The position numbers and the translations under genes were made by a program. From NCBI RefSeq assembly GCF_001076885.1, contig NZ_JVDT01000292.1:14272-68636 (forward strand): 54,365 nucleotides of DNA, given 5' to 3'. Source of the DNA: Bacillus sp. 522_BSPC. Its GTDB lineage: Bacteria > Bacillota > Bacilli > Bacillales > Cytobacillaceae. Below, piece after piece: positions 35,002 through 44,148 of this stretch (its first letter is position 1; every line of letters starts with the position of its first letter). The notes below the pieces were generated by a model. The model was not told where the DNA came from. It did not search any database and worked only from the letters and a program-made list of their open reading frames with translations.

Positions 35002-36780
35002 ATGAGCAACGAGAATAATATGGAGCGACGATTAAACACATTTATACAAGTATCGAAAAATATTACGACAAATGATAGTCTAAAGGAATTGATTCAGCAA
35101 ATTATCGAAGACGTTATTGGCGCTATTGATAAGGCAGATGCAGGATTTTTATTGCTTTGGAATGAGGAAAATCAGTATTTGGAAATTGAGGCTGCCGTTA
35201 ATTTTAAGGAAGATATTTATTTGCAAAATAAGCTGCTAGAAGGAGAAGGGATTAGCGGAACCGTTTTTGCAGAAGGTAGAAGCATGTTAATCAATACAAT
35301 CGACGAAATTGAAAAAGCAATGTCCAATATGCGGAATAAGACACTTCAATATTATCTGAAATCGACGGTTCATGCTTTAATGCCAGTTAGCTGTATGTCT
35401 GTGTTGCTTGTTTATCAGCAGCAAAAAATTGGCGTTCTTACGATTGATAACTTTAAAAATGAAGGCTTTTTCACAGAAGAGGATTTACGATTTCTAGAAG
35501 CAATCGGGAGTCAAATAGCCATCTCTATTGTAAATGCACGTGCTTTTTATGAAAAACAACAAAGAGCTCTACAGTTAGAAACAATTCTTAAACTGCATAA
35601 TCAATTAAATGAGACAGTGCTAGAAGGAAACGGGATGCAATCACTTGTAAAAAGTCTTGCCCGAAATCCAAATGATTGCATTTATTATTTTGATTCATTA
35701 GGTCGGCTTGATATATCTCATCCAACCTCTAGCGGCGATGTTTCATTTTTAAGCGACTGGCTTAGGGAAAATCGGAAAGTCCTGCAAATCCAGCAGCTAC
35801 AGAAAATATATAAAAGGGAGGAGTTGTTTGGACAGGCATTATCTGTGCAATCTTCATTTGGAACAATTGGTTATTTAGTGATTACAGGAAAAAGCGTTCC
35901 ACTCGATATTGTGGGAGAGCTTTCCTTTCAGCATGCTGCTTCTATTATTGCGATTGAGCAAATAAAGCTCCAAGAACAATTAAAGAGCAGACAAGCGGAA
36001 AAGGAAGCTTTATTAAAAGATATTTTAAACTTGAATTTAACTACAGAGGTTCAAGGCTATTTAAAAAAACAGGAGATGATTCCTTCCAAGTACTTTGTCT
36101 TTCTTGTAATCAAAAGCAAGCAGCATTCTTTTGAAGAACTAACGCAGTTTCATTTGCTAGAGGAAGGGATGCGGCAAGTATTCAAAAAAGAATTTTCAGT
36201 GATGATTTTCCCAAATCGAAATAAACTATTTCTGCTGTTAGGCGCAAAGAAGGAAGATTCGGGGAATGTTCAAGTTGTTAGACAATATATAGAACGATTA
36301 CAAGCGAGCTATAAGGATATACTCGTTTATATTGGCCGTCCGGTTTACTCGATGCGTCACCTCCCCATCTCCTATAAAGATGCTGAATTATTAGAGAAAG
36401 AGATGGATCCCATTCAAAAAGAGGAATCGGTGTTTGACTTTCAAGCTCTTGGCTATAAGCGCTACTTATTTAATGTACCAGAAGAAGAAGCAGAATACTT
36501 TGTAGAAAATATTTTGGGACCTATTCTTTCCCAAGTAAATAATCGAACAAAAAATGAATGGTTGAGTACCTTACAAAGCTACTTATATTCGAATAAAAAT
36601 GTCTCAAAAACAGCTGAAATAATGCATCTTCACCAAAATACGGTCTACTATCGAATTCAACAAATTCAGGAAAAATTGAACTGTGACTTTGATAATCTAG
36701 ACCACTTAACTAATTTAAAGGTAGCATTGTTTTTGTATGAACGACAAGAACAAGGAACGATGGGGAATGAAGAGTATTAA
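35002..36780 (+). CDS. GAF-domain PucR/CdaR-type transcriptional regulator
   Basis: A 592-residue regulator. Residues about 10-185 are a GAF domain (DAGFLLLWNEENQYLEIEAAV, GEGISGTVFAEGRSMLI, GVLTIDN) able to bind a small ligand. A long middle part resembles the GGDEF-like region of CdaR proteins. The C-terminus (about 525-585) is a PucR-type HTH, with NVSKTAEIMHLHQNTVYYRIQQIQ. Such proteins often control nearby catabolic genes. It converges on the M20 hydrolase-AbgT pair, which is therefore a candidate target. The ligand is unknown. Confidence 0.85.
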   Translation: MSNENNMERRLNTFIQVSKNITTNDSLKELIQQIIEDVIGAIDKADAGFLLLWNEENQYLEIEAAVNFKEDIYLQNKLLEGEGISGTVFAEGRSMLINTIDEIEKAMSNMRNKTLQYYLKSTVHALMPVSCMSVLLVYQQQKIGVLTIDNFKNEGFFTEEDLRFLEAIGSQIAISIVNARAFYEKQQRALQLETILKLHNQLNETVLEGNGMQSLVKSLARNPNDCIYYFDSLGRLDISHPTSSGDVSFLSDWLRENRKVLQIQQLQKIYKREELFGQALSVQSSFGTIGYLVITGKSVPLDIVGELSFQHAASIIAIEQIKLQEQLKSRQAEKEALLKDILNLNLTTEVQGYLKKQEMIPSKYFVFLVIKSKQHSFEELTQFHLLEEGMRQVFKKEFSVMIFPNRNKLFLLLGAKKEDSGNVQVVRQYIERLQASYKDILVYIGRPVYSMRHLPISYKDAELLEKEMDPIQKEESVFDFQALGYKRYLFNVPEEEAEYFVENILGPILSQVNNRTKNEWLSTLQSYLYSNKNVSKTAEIMHLHQNTVYYRIQQIQEKLNCDFDNLDHLTNLKVALFLYERQEQGTMGNEEY

Positions 36781-36821
36781 CAAACAGCATTACGGAAACA
36801 TTCCTCTTAAAAAGCTATTGA

Positions 36822-36867
36822 AAAGCCAAACAATCATACGAAAACTTTCGTGTAATTGTTTGGCTTT
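36822..36867. terminator. Bidirectional hairpin between the PucR-type and M20 genes
   Basis: AAAGCCAAACAAT (36822-36834) pairs with ATTGTTTGGCTTT (36855-36867), and the inner ACGAAA and TTTCGT extend the stem. The A- and T-rich ends suit both directions. Confidence 0.85.
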
Positions 36868-36908
36868 GTCTTTGGCTAAAATACATATGTCCCAGCTTCT
36901 TTTTCCTT

Positions 36909-38120
36909 TTATTCGTTAATCAAGCTTTCTTGTTTAATTTCGACAGACTCATTCTTTAAATAGTGTAATGCTGCAGTTCCTAGTGTCTTGGCTGCGATTA
37001 AAAGTGACCGCTCATCAATATTGAATCTAGGATGATGATGTGGATATACTTCTTTCCAATTAGGATCCATGGCACCTGTAAAGAAGAAGGCGCCTTTTAC
37101 ATGCTGTAAGTAGTATGCGAAATCTTCTCCGCCCATAAGTGGATCACAAATTCTTACTTGTTGCACTTCTTCTATTTGTTCTGCATGCTTGATAATAAAG
37201 TCTGTTTCTTCTTGATGGTTCACAACAGCAGGATAGCCACGTTTAAAACGATAATCATAAGTTGCATCAACCATCTCACAGGATGCCTTGATGACATTTC
37301 CAATTTCCTTCTCGATTAAGTCACGAGCTTCATCGTGGAATGTTCGCGCTGTTCCGCTTAATTTTACAGTATCAGCAATAACATTAAAGGGATTCTGCGC
37401 TTCAAAGCTACCAATAGAAACAACAGCAGGGTGTAATGGATTTACTCTTCTTGAAACAATTTGCTGTACATTTGTAATAAATTGGGCACCAATCATAATC
37501 GCGTCTTTCGTCATATGTGGCTCGGATCCGTGGCCGCCCTTTCCTTGAATGGTAATATCGAATTGGTCGGCAGCTGCCATAATAGGACCTGCGTTAATCA
37601 TAATATTTCCAAGTGGTTCTGTTGCCCATAGATGGGTACCGAAAATAACATCCACCCCTTCTAAACATCCATCCTCAATCATTGCAATCGCACCACCTGG
37701 AGATAGCTCTTCCGCAAATTGATGAATAAAGACAATGGTTCCTTCGAAGTCTGCCTGCAGCTTGTTTAATGCTTTTGCTAATACTAATAAAGTAGCAGTA
37801 TGACCGTCATGGCCACATGCATGCATGACCCCATCTACTTTAGATTTATAAGGAATATCATTTTCTTCCTGGATGGCAAGTGCGTCAAAGTCTGCCCGTA
37901 ATGCAACTGTTTTACCTGGTTTGTTCCCTCTTAGTGTAGCAACTACACCGCGACCACCAACGCCAGTTCTAACTTCATGCCCTAATTTTTGATGATATTC
38001 TGCAATATAAGCAGGTGTATATACTTCGTGATAGGATAATTCTGGATGTTCGTGAAGATGACGACGAATTTCAATCATCTCCTGTTCGTATTCTTTTAAG
38101 AGTGAAAATAAAGCTTCCAT
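36909..38120 (-). CDS. M20-family amidohydrolase (AbgB/HipO-like)
   Basis: A 403-residue metallo-amidohydrolase that removes an acyl or aryl group from an amino acid or peptide. Metal ligands are visible in MHACGHDGHTA and in the GGEDFAYYLQ segment; ELSPGGA carries the catalytic Glu region. The lid domain is present (IQGKGGHGSEPHMTKD). It lies downstream of an AbgT-type transporter in the same direction, so both may import and split aminobenzoyl-glutamate-like or other amide compounds. The exact substrate is unknown. GAGGGG precedes the ATG. Confidence 0.9.
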   Translation of the reverse strand: MEALFSLLKEYEQEMIEIRRHLHEHPELSYHEVYTPAYIAEYHQKLGHEVRTGVGGRGVVATLRGNKPGKTVALRADFDALAIQEENDIPYKSKVDGVMHACGHDGHTATLLVLAKALNKLQADFEGTIVFIHQFAEELSPGGAIAMIEDGCLEGVDVIFGTHLWATEPLGNIMINAGPIMAAADQFDITIQGKGGHGSEPHMTKDAIMIGAQFITNVQQIVSRRVNPLHPAVVSIGSFEAQNPFNVIADTVKLSGTARTFHDEARDLIEKEIGNVIKASCEMVDATYDYRFKRGYPAVVNHQEETDFIIKHAEQIEEVQQVRICDPLMGGEDFAYYLQHVKGAFFFTGAMDPNWKEVYPHHHPRFNIDERSLLIAAKTLGTAALHYLKNESVEIKQESLINE

Positions 38121-38166
38121 GTTACTTACCCCTCATTTCCATTTTTTTAAAATTATATGTAGCATG

Positions 38167-38187
38167 GCAACCTAAATTTCAGGTTGC
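38167..38187 (-). other. Intercistronic hairpin between abgT-like and M20 genes
   Basis: GCAACCT (38167-38173) and AGGTTGC (38181-38187) form a perfect 7-bp stem with a seven-base loop. It lies in the 85-base gap and may lower expression of the second gene or stabilise the first message. There is no T run. Confidence 0.55.
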
Positions 38188-38205
38188 ACATGGTGAATGT
38201 CTAAA

Positions 38206-39762
38206 TTATTTTAAGAAGATAGGGTCTCCTGGTCCTAATGGAAGTCCACATAAATACCAGACTGAGAACAATAAAATCCAACTAATCGCAAAGAAGATAG
38301 AATAAGGAAGCAATGCTGATATTAGAGTTCCAATCCCAATCGACTTATCGTGTTTTCTAGCAAAAGCTAAAAGGATCGCAAAGTAGGCAAGCATTGGTGT
38401 GATTGGATTTGTGATAGAATCTCCAATTCGATAAGCCATTTGCGTTAATGCTGGGCTATAGCCTAAATACATAAACATCGGAACAAAGATTGTAGATAGT
38501 AATGCCCATTTTGCAGATGCGCTGGCAATTAATAGATTAATAAACGAACAAATAATGATGAAACCAATAATCATTGGCAGACCAGTAAAGTTCATCGCTT
38601 GAAGCAATTCTGCACCTTTAATCGCAAGAATCGGACCAATATTGCTCCAGCTAAAGTAAGCAATCATTTGTGCAGCGACAAAAGCTAGCACGATAAACGG
38701 AGCTAAGTCTGCAATGGATTTAAATAGTTTTTCCGCAATATCTTTATCACTTTTAACCGTTTTAGAGCCAATACCATATGCTAAAGCAGGTAATAAAAAG
38801 AAAAATAGCATGAGTGGAACGATTGAGGACATAAATGGCGAGTTAATAACAGAGCCTGTCTCTAAATCGCGTAGCCAACCATTTCTTGGAATAACCATTA
38901 ATAAAATGACAGCTAAATAGATGATTAAGGTAATACCGGCAAAACGTAATCCTCTTTTTTCATTTGCAGTTACTTGCTCTAGTTGTTGTACTACACCTGT
39001 GTATTTACCAAAGCGAGGTTCCACAAATTTTACGGTAACCCAAGTAGTGACAGCAACTAATAAAAAGGTAGAAATGATTAAGAAATAATAATTCATCGTA
39101 GGATTTCCAACATAATTAGGATCTACCGTTTTTGCAGCTTGTTCTGTAATACCGGCTACTAATACATCTAAAGAATTAAGAATCAGATTTGCACTATAGC
39201 CACCAGCAATAGCTGCATAAGTGGCAATAAGACCCACAATAGGACTTCTTCCCACACTCATAAAAATAAGCGCTGCAATTGGTGGGAACACGATAAATGC
39301 CGCATCTGCTGCAATATTGCCAAGGACTCCTGTTAAAACAATAACAGGAAGGATTAATTTTTTTGGTGCACTTAACACCGTTCTTTTCATAACCGTTTGA
39401 ATAAGACCTGTCGTTTCTGCAAGACCAACCCCTAGCATAATGACTAATACTAGTCCAAATGGAGGGAAGGAAGTAAAGTTGCTCACCATACTTGTTAAGA
39501 TTTGAATAATACCTTCTCGATTCAGTAAATTAACTACTTCAATAGTCTCGCCTGAGCTAGGATTAGTAGCAGAGACACCAATTAAAGATAGTAAATAAGA
39601 AGCGACTAAAATAATGGCTGACATGATGACAAACAAGGTAATAGGATCAGGTAACTTATTACCTGCACGTTCAATGATGTTTAAAAACTTGTCCACTAGT
39701 TTTGTTTTACTAGGCGGTGTTGGTTCGGCATAGTTTGGATGTTTTTTTGCAAGTTCGCTCAT
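38206..39762 (-). CDS. AbgT-family transporter
   Basis: A 518-residue membrane protein with about 11-13 helices and hairpins, of the AbgT family (VDKFLNIIERAGNKLPDPITLF at the N-terminus; GGYSANLILNSLDVLVAGITEQAA; PALTQMAYRIGDSITNPITPM). E. coli AbgT takes up p-aminobenzoyl-glutamate; other members export sulfonamides. Pairing with an M20 amidohydrolase favours uptake and hydrolysis of an amide. It is the first gene of the pair, with AGGT-rich site before the ATG. The 227 bases upstream show no cre or TnrA box. Confidence 0.9.
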   Translation of the reverse strand: MSELAKKHPNYAEPTPPSKTKLVDKFLNIIERAGNKLPDPITLFVIMSAIILVASYLLSLIGVSATNPSSGETIEVVNLLNREGIIQILTSMVSNFTSFPPFGLVLVIMLGVGLAETTGLIQTVMKRTVLSAPKKLILPVIVLTGVLGNIAADAAFIVFPPIAALIFMSVGRSPIVGLIATYAAIAGGYSANLILNSLDVLVAGITEQAAKTVDPNYVGNPTMNYYFLIISTFLLVAVTTWVTVKFVEPRFGKYTGVVQQLEQVTANEKRGLRFAGITLIIYLAVILLMVIPRNGWLRDLETGSVINSPFMSSIVPLMLFFFLLPALAYGIGSKTVKSDKDIAEKLFKSIADLAPFIVLAFVAAQMIAYFSWSNIGPILAIKGAELLQAMNFTGLPMIIGFIIICSFINLLIASASAKWALLSTIFVPMFMYLGYSPALTQMAYRIGDSITNPITPMLAYFAILLAFARKHDKSIGIGTLISALLPYSIFFAISWILLFSVWYLCGLPLGPGDPIFLK

Positions 39763-39920
39763 ATGTACCTCCGTGTTGTGAAGTGTTTTTGGATTTTTTA
39801 AAATTATACGAATATTTAAGAAAATAATCTATGGAATAAATTCTAAATTTCTTCCTTATTTTTGTGTTCAAATACAAAGAGGTGGTCGGATAGAGGCTTA
39901 GGAAAGATGCACCTTTACGG

Positions 39921-39949
39921 TTTACAATAAATAAAATATAAAGTAGTAT
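39921..39949 (+). promoter_or_regulatory. Probable promoter of the leader ORF-corA unit
   Basis: TTTACA (39921-39926) and TAGTAT (39944-39949) are 17 bases apart, 40 bases before the leader ORF. The -10 match is moderate. Confidence 0.45.
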
Positions 39950-39989
39950 GTAATAGGTTTAAAGATTACTAGCAAGGAGTTGAATTTTT

Positions 39990-40118
39990 ATGAGTACTCG
40001 AATGTGTATGGAACCTGATCCGGAACCCACGGCCATGAAAGAGGGAGTCATGAATAACCCTTCCTTTAGAAGTTTGAATGCTGATAAAGATTCAACTTTA
40101 TTTGGCAGAGCATTTTGA
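39990..40118 (+). CDS. 42-codon ORF with MgtL-like MEPDPEP motif, upstream of corA
   Basis: A 42-residue ORF with AAGGAG ten bases before its ATG. Residues 7-14 read MEPDPEPT. E. coli and Salmonella MgtL, the leader peptide of the Mg2+ transporter gene mgtA, begins MEPDPTP; its acidic-proline stretch destabilises translating ribosomes at low Mg2+. Here the ORF ends 28 bases before a CorA-type Mg2+ transporter gene, and a hairpin holding the corA ribosome binding site begins three bases after its stop. The rest (MNNPSFRSLN...TLFGRAF) is unfamiliar. A role as Mg2+-sensing leader is inferred; it could also be a small functional protein. Confidence 0.65.
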   Translation: MSTRMCMEPDPEPTAMKEGVMNNPSFRSLNADKDSTLFGRAF

Positions 40119-40119
40119 C

Positions 40120-40139
40120 TTCCTCTAAACAAGAGGAGG
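40120..40139 (+). promoter_or_regulatory. Hairpin sequestering the corA ribosome binding site
   Basis: TCCTCT (40121-40126) pairs with AGAGGA (40132-40137) across a five-base loop and covers most of the corA site AGGAGG (40134-40139). The same TTCCTCT (40120-40126) could instead pair with AGAGGGA (40040-40046) inside the leader ORF, just after the MEPDPEPT codons, which would free the site. The alternative pairing has one G-U pair. The switch is inferred from complementarity. Confidence 0.55.
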
Positions 40140-40146
40140 TAAGAAC

Positions 40147-41085
40147 ATGAGAAAAATTTATATTTCTACTGAAGAAGGAATGCTGAAAGAAACGGATAGC
40201 ATGATGGATGGCTGCTGGATTAATTTAATTGCACCAACAGAAGCAGAAATTACAGAAATTGCTACCGGTTTAGACATTCCATTAGCGTTTATGAAAGATC
40301 CCTTGGATGAAGAAGAGCGTTCAAGAATTGAAAAGGATGGGGAAAATGTCTTAATTATCGTGAATCTCCCCCTTGTTTCCTTTGATGAGAAAAGTATGCC
40401 TATTTATGACACAATCCCATTAGGTATGATTATTGCCAAGAATTGCTTTATTACGGTTTGCTTAAAGGATAATCCGATATTTTACCAGTTTTCTGAAGGC
40501 AGAATGAAGAGCTTTTTTACGTATAAAAAGACACGATTCTCCCTGCAAATATTATACTGTATGGCAACTGCCTATTTAAAATATTTAAAGCAAATTAGCA
40601 AGAAGACAGATACTATTGAAAAAGAACTTCACCAATCTATGAAAAACAAAGAGCTATTTTCCTTGCTTAATATCGAAAAAAGCTTGGTGTATTTTACCAC
40701 TTCCTTAAAATCAAATAATATTGTCATGCAAAAAATGCTCAAAAGCAATTATTTGAAAATGTATGAAGATGATCAAGAATTGCTAGAAGATGTAATTATT
40801 GAGAATCAGCAGGCAATTGAGATGGCTGAAACCCATATGTCTATTTTAAGTGGGATGATGGACGCTTTTGCTTCTGTTATTTCAAATAATGTCAATATTG
40901 TCATGAAATTCTTAACATCTTTCACGATTATTTTGTCATTACCAACAATGGTTGCAAGCTTTTATGGAATGAATGTTCATATTCCATATCAAGATGTACC
41001 ATATTCTTTTACAATTGCGATTATGATTTCCTTCCTATTATCAGGCGTAACTGCTTTGATCTTTTGGAAGAAGCGGTTTTTTTAA
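40147..41085 (+). CDS. corA: CorA-family Mg2+ transporter
   Basis: A 312-residue membrane channel of the CorA family. The N-terminal 240 residues form the cytoplasmic funnel; two C-terminal helices follow (about 250-275 and 285-307). The signature YGMN is present in ASFYGMNVHIP between them, and the C-terminus is basic (FWKKRFF). CorA proteins carry Mg2+, sometimes Co2+ or Ni2+. AGAGGAGGT lies seven bases before the ATG, but in a hairpin, and a MEPDPEP leader ORF precedes it, which points to translational control by Mg2+. No M-box riboswitch is visible. Confidence 0.9.
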   Translation: MRKIYISTEEGMLKETDSMMDGCWINLIAPTEAEITEIATGLDIPLAFMKDPLDEEERSRIEKDGENVLIIVNLPLVSFDEKSMPIYDTIPLGMIIAKNCFITVCLKDNPIFYQFSEGRMKSFFTYKKTRFSLQILYCMATAYLKYLKQISKKTDTIEKELHQSMKNKELFSLLNIEKSLVYFTTSLKSNNIVMQKMLKSNYLKMYEDDQELLEDVIIENQQAIEMAETHMSILSGMMDAFASVISNNVNIVMKFLTSFTIILSLPTMVASFYGMNVHIPYQDVPYSFTIAIMISFLLSGVTALIFWKKRFF

Positions 41086-41109
41086 TAAAGGGGCCTGCTC
41101 GTTGTCTCT

Positions 41110-41139
41110 AACTCCTCCATTTTGAAGTGGAGGAGTTTT
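41110..41139. terminator. Terminator after corA
   Basis: AACTCCTCCA (41110-41119) pairs with TGGAGGAGTT (41128-41137), followed by TTCT. It lies between corA and the convergent AraC-type gene. Confidence 0.8.
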
Positions 41140-41955
41140 CTAATAAAAGGAGCGGAATTCTTTAGGAGTATATCCTGTTTCTTTTTTAAAGGTGGCAACA
41201 AAGTGACTTGTATCATTGAATCCAGTTAGAAAGGTAATGTCTTTTATTTTTACATCTCTTTTTGTAACTAAAATTTCTTTAGCCTTTTTGATTCGATAAG
41301 CAAGTACATATTGATAGACGGAAATGCCAACAAATCGTCTAAAAAGCTTGTTCAAATACTGTGGCGATATAAAGAGCCTTCCTGCTATATCGGAAATATC
41401 ACATTTTTCTCCATAGTTTGTTTCAATCCATTCGATAGTAGGGGAGATATATTGATGATATAAATCATTCTTTTGAAACGTTCTGTGTAAACCATGATCC
41501 CGGATATTTAGTAAGAAGTTATACACGTCAACGGAAAGCTTTTGCTGTACAGAGTTTTTGTTTTCGTTTTTTATATGTGATAACATCCTCTGCGTCCAAT
41601 CACTATAGGAAAAATCAGGACAGTCATTTGCTAGATAGTAAGAGGAAGTACCAAGTATCTCGGCTATACTTGCGGAAAAAGTACCGTTAATTGTCATAAA
41701 GTTTGTGCGCCATCCTTTTGCTGAAATCGATTCATAAAAGTGGGGAACAAATGGTGCGATAAGTATCCCTTCTTGAGGATGCAATTGGATTTTTTCATTT
41801 GCAATCGTTACTTCCCCTAATCCTTCTGCTGTTTGTAGCCAGTGATAGTAAGGATATCCCTCTTCTCTTAAGACCATTGGTTGTTCCCACATATACCCAA
41901 TGCTTTCAATGGAAAAAGGATTGAAATGATCTAGTAAATTAAAATATACTTCCAT
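41140..41955 (-). CDS. AraC-family transcriptional regulator
   Basis: A 271-residue regulator with an N-terminal cupin-like sensing domain (about 1-150; YYHWLQTAEGLGEVTIANEKIQLHPQEGILIAPFVPHFY) and two C-terminal HTH motifs (CDISDIAGRLFISPQYLNKLFRRFVG, IKDITFLTGFNDTSHFVATFKKETG). It is divergent from the GH42 beta-galactosidase gene with 115 bases between, so it probably activates that gene in response to a sugar. AAGGGGA precedes the ATG. Confidence 0.88.
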   Translation of the reverse strand: MEVYFNLLDHFNPFSIESIGYMWEQPMVLREEGYPYYHWLQTAEGLGEVTIANEKIQLHPQEGILIAPFVPHFYESISAKGWRTNFMTINGTFSASIAEILGTSSYYLANDCPDFSYSDWTQRMLSHIKNENKNSVQQKLSVDVYNFLLNIRDHGLHRTFQKNDLYHQYISPTIEWIETNYGEKCDISDIAGRLFISPQYLNKLFRRFVGISVYQYVLAYRIKKAKEILVTKRDVKIKDITFLTGFNDTSHFVATFKKETGYTPKEFRSFY

Positions 41956-42070
41956 TTATGTATCCCCTTACAATAGTTTCATAATTTTATATAAACTAGT
42001 TACTCTTATTATACTTTTTCTCCATTTGCCTTTCTATAATGAATGTATAAAAAGTGCGGAGGGATGAAAT

Positions 42071-44074
42071 ATGGAGAAAAAATTGTTTAATCGTTTTTTG
42101 TATGGAGGAGATTATAATCCGAATCAGTGGCCAAAGGATATCTGGGAAGAGGATATGCGCATTTTTAAAAAGGCAGGAATTAATTCGGCAACAATCAATG
42201 TTTTTTCATGGGCAAAAATTCAGCCTTCGGAAGAAGTATATTATTTTGATGAGCTAGACGAAATCATAGAAATGCTAAGTAAGGATAGGTATGACATTAT
42301 TCTCGCTACTTCTACTGCTTCTTTGCCTGCATGGATGGTAAAAAGATATCCTGAAGTGGCGCGAACCGATTATGAAGGAAGACATCATAAGTTTGGACAA
42401 AGACATAATGCTTGTCCGAACAGTCTTGTTTATCAGAAGTTTGCTAGCAAATTGGCAGGAAAACTTGCAGAAAGATATGGAAGCAATCCCCATGTAACCT
42501 GTTGGCATATTAATAATGAGTATGGGGGCGAGTGCTATTGCGAAAACTGTGAGAAGGCCTTTCGTGTATGGCTAAAAAATCGCTATAAAACGATTGAAGC
42601 ACTAAACAAAGCATGGAACTTAGAATTCTGGGGTCATACTATTTATGAATGGGATGAAGTAGTATTGCCGAATGCACTAAGTGAAGGAATTGGCAGCGAT
42701 AAAACCGCTTTTGCAGGAATATCTATAGATTATCGCCGTTTCAACTCGGATAGCATGCTGGAAAATTTCAAGATGGAACGAGATTCGATTCGGAAATACG
42801 ATACTGAAACGCCAATCACTACAAATTTAATGGGTACTTACAAAAATTTAGATTACTTTAAATGGGCAAAAGAGATGGACATTGTTTCCTGGGACAATTA
42901 TCCAAGCTATAATACACCATTAAGCTATACAGCGATGTGCCATGATTTGATGCGCGGGCTTAAAGATGGGCAACCATTTATGCTAATGGAACAAACCCCA
43001 AGTCAACAAAACTGGCAGCCTTATAATTCCTTAAAAAGACCAGGGAAAATGCGTGCGCAAAGCTACCAGACAATTGCCCATGGAGCTGACACCATCCAAT
43101 TTTTCCAGCTACGCCGTTCAGTAGGGGCATGTGAAAAATTTCATGGTGCTGTCATTGAACATGTTGGACATGAAAATACACGAGTGTTTCGAGAAGTGAT
43201 GGAGCTTGGAAAAGAACTACAGCAATTAGAGGAAATTCTAGGATCAACAATAAAAAGTAAAGTCGGCAGCATGTTTGACTGGGAAAATTATTGGGCGCTG
43301 GAGTATACGAGTGGACCAAATAAAGATTTAACCTATGTAGACCAAATCCATCAGTACTATCAATATTTTTATAATGAAAATATTCTAGTCGATATGATTT
43401 CGGTCGATAGTGATCTCTCTAAATATGATGTGGTGGTAGCCCCAGTTCTTTATATGATGAAAGCAGGCTTGGCAGAGCGCATTACAGCGTTTGTTGAAAA
43501 TGGAGGACAGTTTGTCACTACCTTTATGAGCGGTATTGTGAATGAATCAGATAATGTATACCTAGGAGGATACCCAGGACCATTGCGCAAAATAGCTGGA
43601 ATATGGGTAGAAGAAATAGATGCATTAGCGCCAGAGCAAAAAAATGCCGTTGCATTTAATGATGGAAATGCATATACCTGTACGTTGCTATGTGACATTA
43701 TTCATCTCGAAGGTGCAGAGGCCATTGCCACCTATAAAGAGGATTTCTACAGTGATACTCCAGCAATTACGAAAAATTCGTATGGGAAAGGGAATGTCTG
43801 GTATGTTGGCACACAAGTAGAGCAAGAGGGCATTGCCCATTTATTCGATCAAGTGATAGCAGAAACGACTGTAAAACCAATCTGCACGAACGGAAAAGGT
43901 CTAGAAATTACGAAAAGAGACACAGCAGATTCCTCCTATTATTTTGTTATTAATCAACATCCAAAGATACAGAAATTGCCAGAAGAGCTTGTTGGCAAAC
44001 TAAATCTATTAACCGGAGAAGTAGTAAAAGAAGCACTAGAGCTAGAGCAATTTGCTGTGCTTTTATTGAAATAA
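42071..44074 (+). CDS. GH42 beta-galactosidase
   Basis: A 667-residue glycoside hydrolase of family 42. Glu150 in HINNEYGG is the acid/base and Glu307 in LMEQTPS the nucleophile. Cys114, Cys155, Cys157 and Cys160 form the zinc site seen in several GH42 enzymes. A TIM barrel is followed by the A4 beta-galactosidase trimerisation domain and a small C-terminal domain. There is no signal peptide, so it acts in the cytoplasm on imported galacto-oligosaccharides, perhaps from arabinogalactan. TATAAT at 42035-42040 is a likely -10 box. It is controlled presumably by the divergent AraC-type protein. Confidence 0.92.
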   Translation: MEKKLFNRFLYGGDYNPNQWPKDIWEEDMRIFKKAGINSATINVFSWAKIQPSEEVYYFDELDEIIEMLSKDRYDIILATSTASLPAWMVKRYPEVARTDYEGRHHKFGQRHNACPNSLVYQKFASKLAGKLAERYGSNPHVTCWHINNEYGGECYCENCEKAFRVWLKNRYKTIEALNKAWNLEFWGHTIYEWDEVVLPNALSEGIGSDKTAFAGISIDYRRFNSDSMLENFKMERDSIRKYDTETPITTNLMGTYKNLDYFKWAKEMDIVSWDNYPSYNTPLSYTAMCHDLMRGLKDGQPFMLMEQTPSQQNWQPYNSLKRPGKMRAQSYQTIAHGADTIQFFQLRRSVGACEKFHGAVIEHVGHENTRVFREVMELGKELQQLEEILGSTIKSKVGSMFDWENYWALEYTSGPNKDLTYVDQIHQYYQYFYNENILVDMISVDSDLSKYDVVVAPVLYMMKAGLAERITAFVENGGQFVTTFMSGIVNESDNVYLGGYPGPLRKIAGIWVEEIDALAPEQKNAVAFNDGNAYTCTLLCDIIHLEGAEAIATYKEDFYSDTPAITKNSYGKGNVWYVGTQVEQEGIAHLFDQVIAETTVKPICTNGKGLEITKRDTADSSYYFVINQHPKIQKLPEELVGKLNLLTGEVVKEALELEQFAVLLLK

Positions 44075-44081
44075 TAATTTT

Positions 44082-44108
44082 GCTGCACCGATGTTGGTGC
44101 AGCTTTTT
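44082..44108 (+). terminator. Terminator of the GH42 gene
   Basis: GCTGCACC (44082-44089) pairs with GGTGCAGC (44096-44103), followed by five T. Confidence 0.9.
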
Positions 44109-44148
44109 GCTTTGGAGGTTTAGAGGGGGAGATTGGTGATTGATCCTG

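Noticed and set aside
39763-39989. M-box Mg2+ riboswitch before corA
   Set aside because: None of the conserved M-box helices or loops could be recognised; the only structure near corA is the small hairpin over its ribosome binding site.
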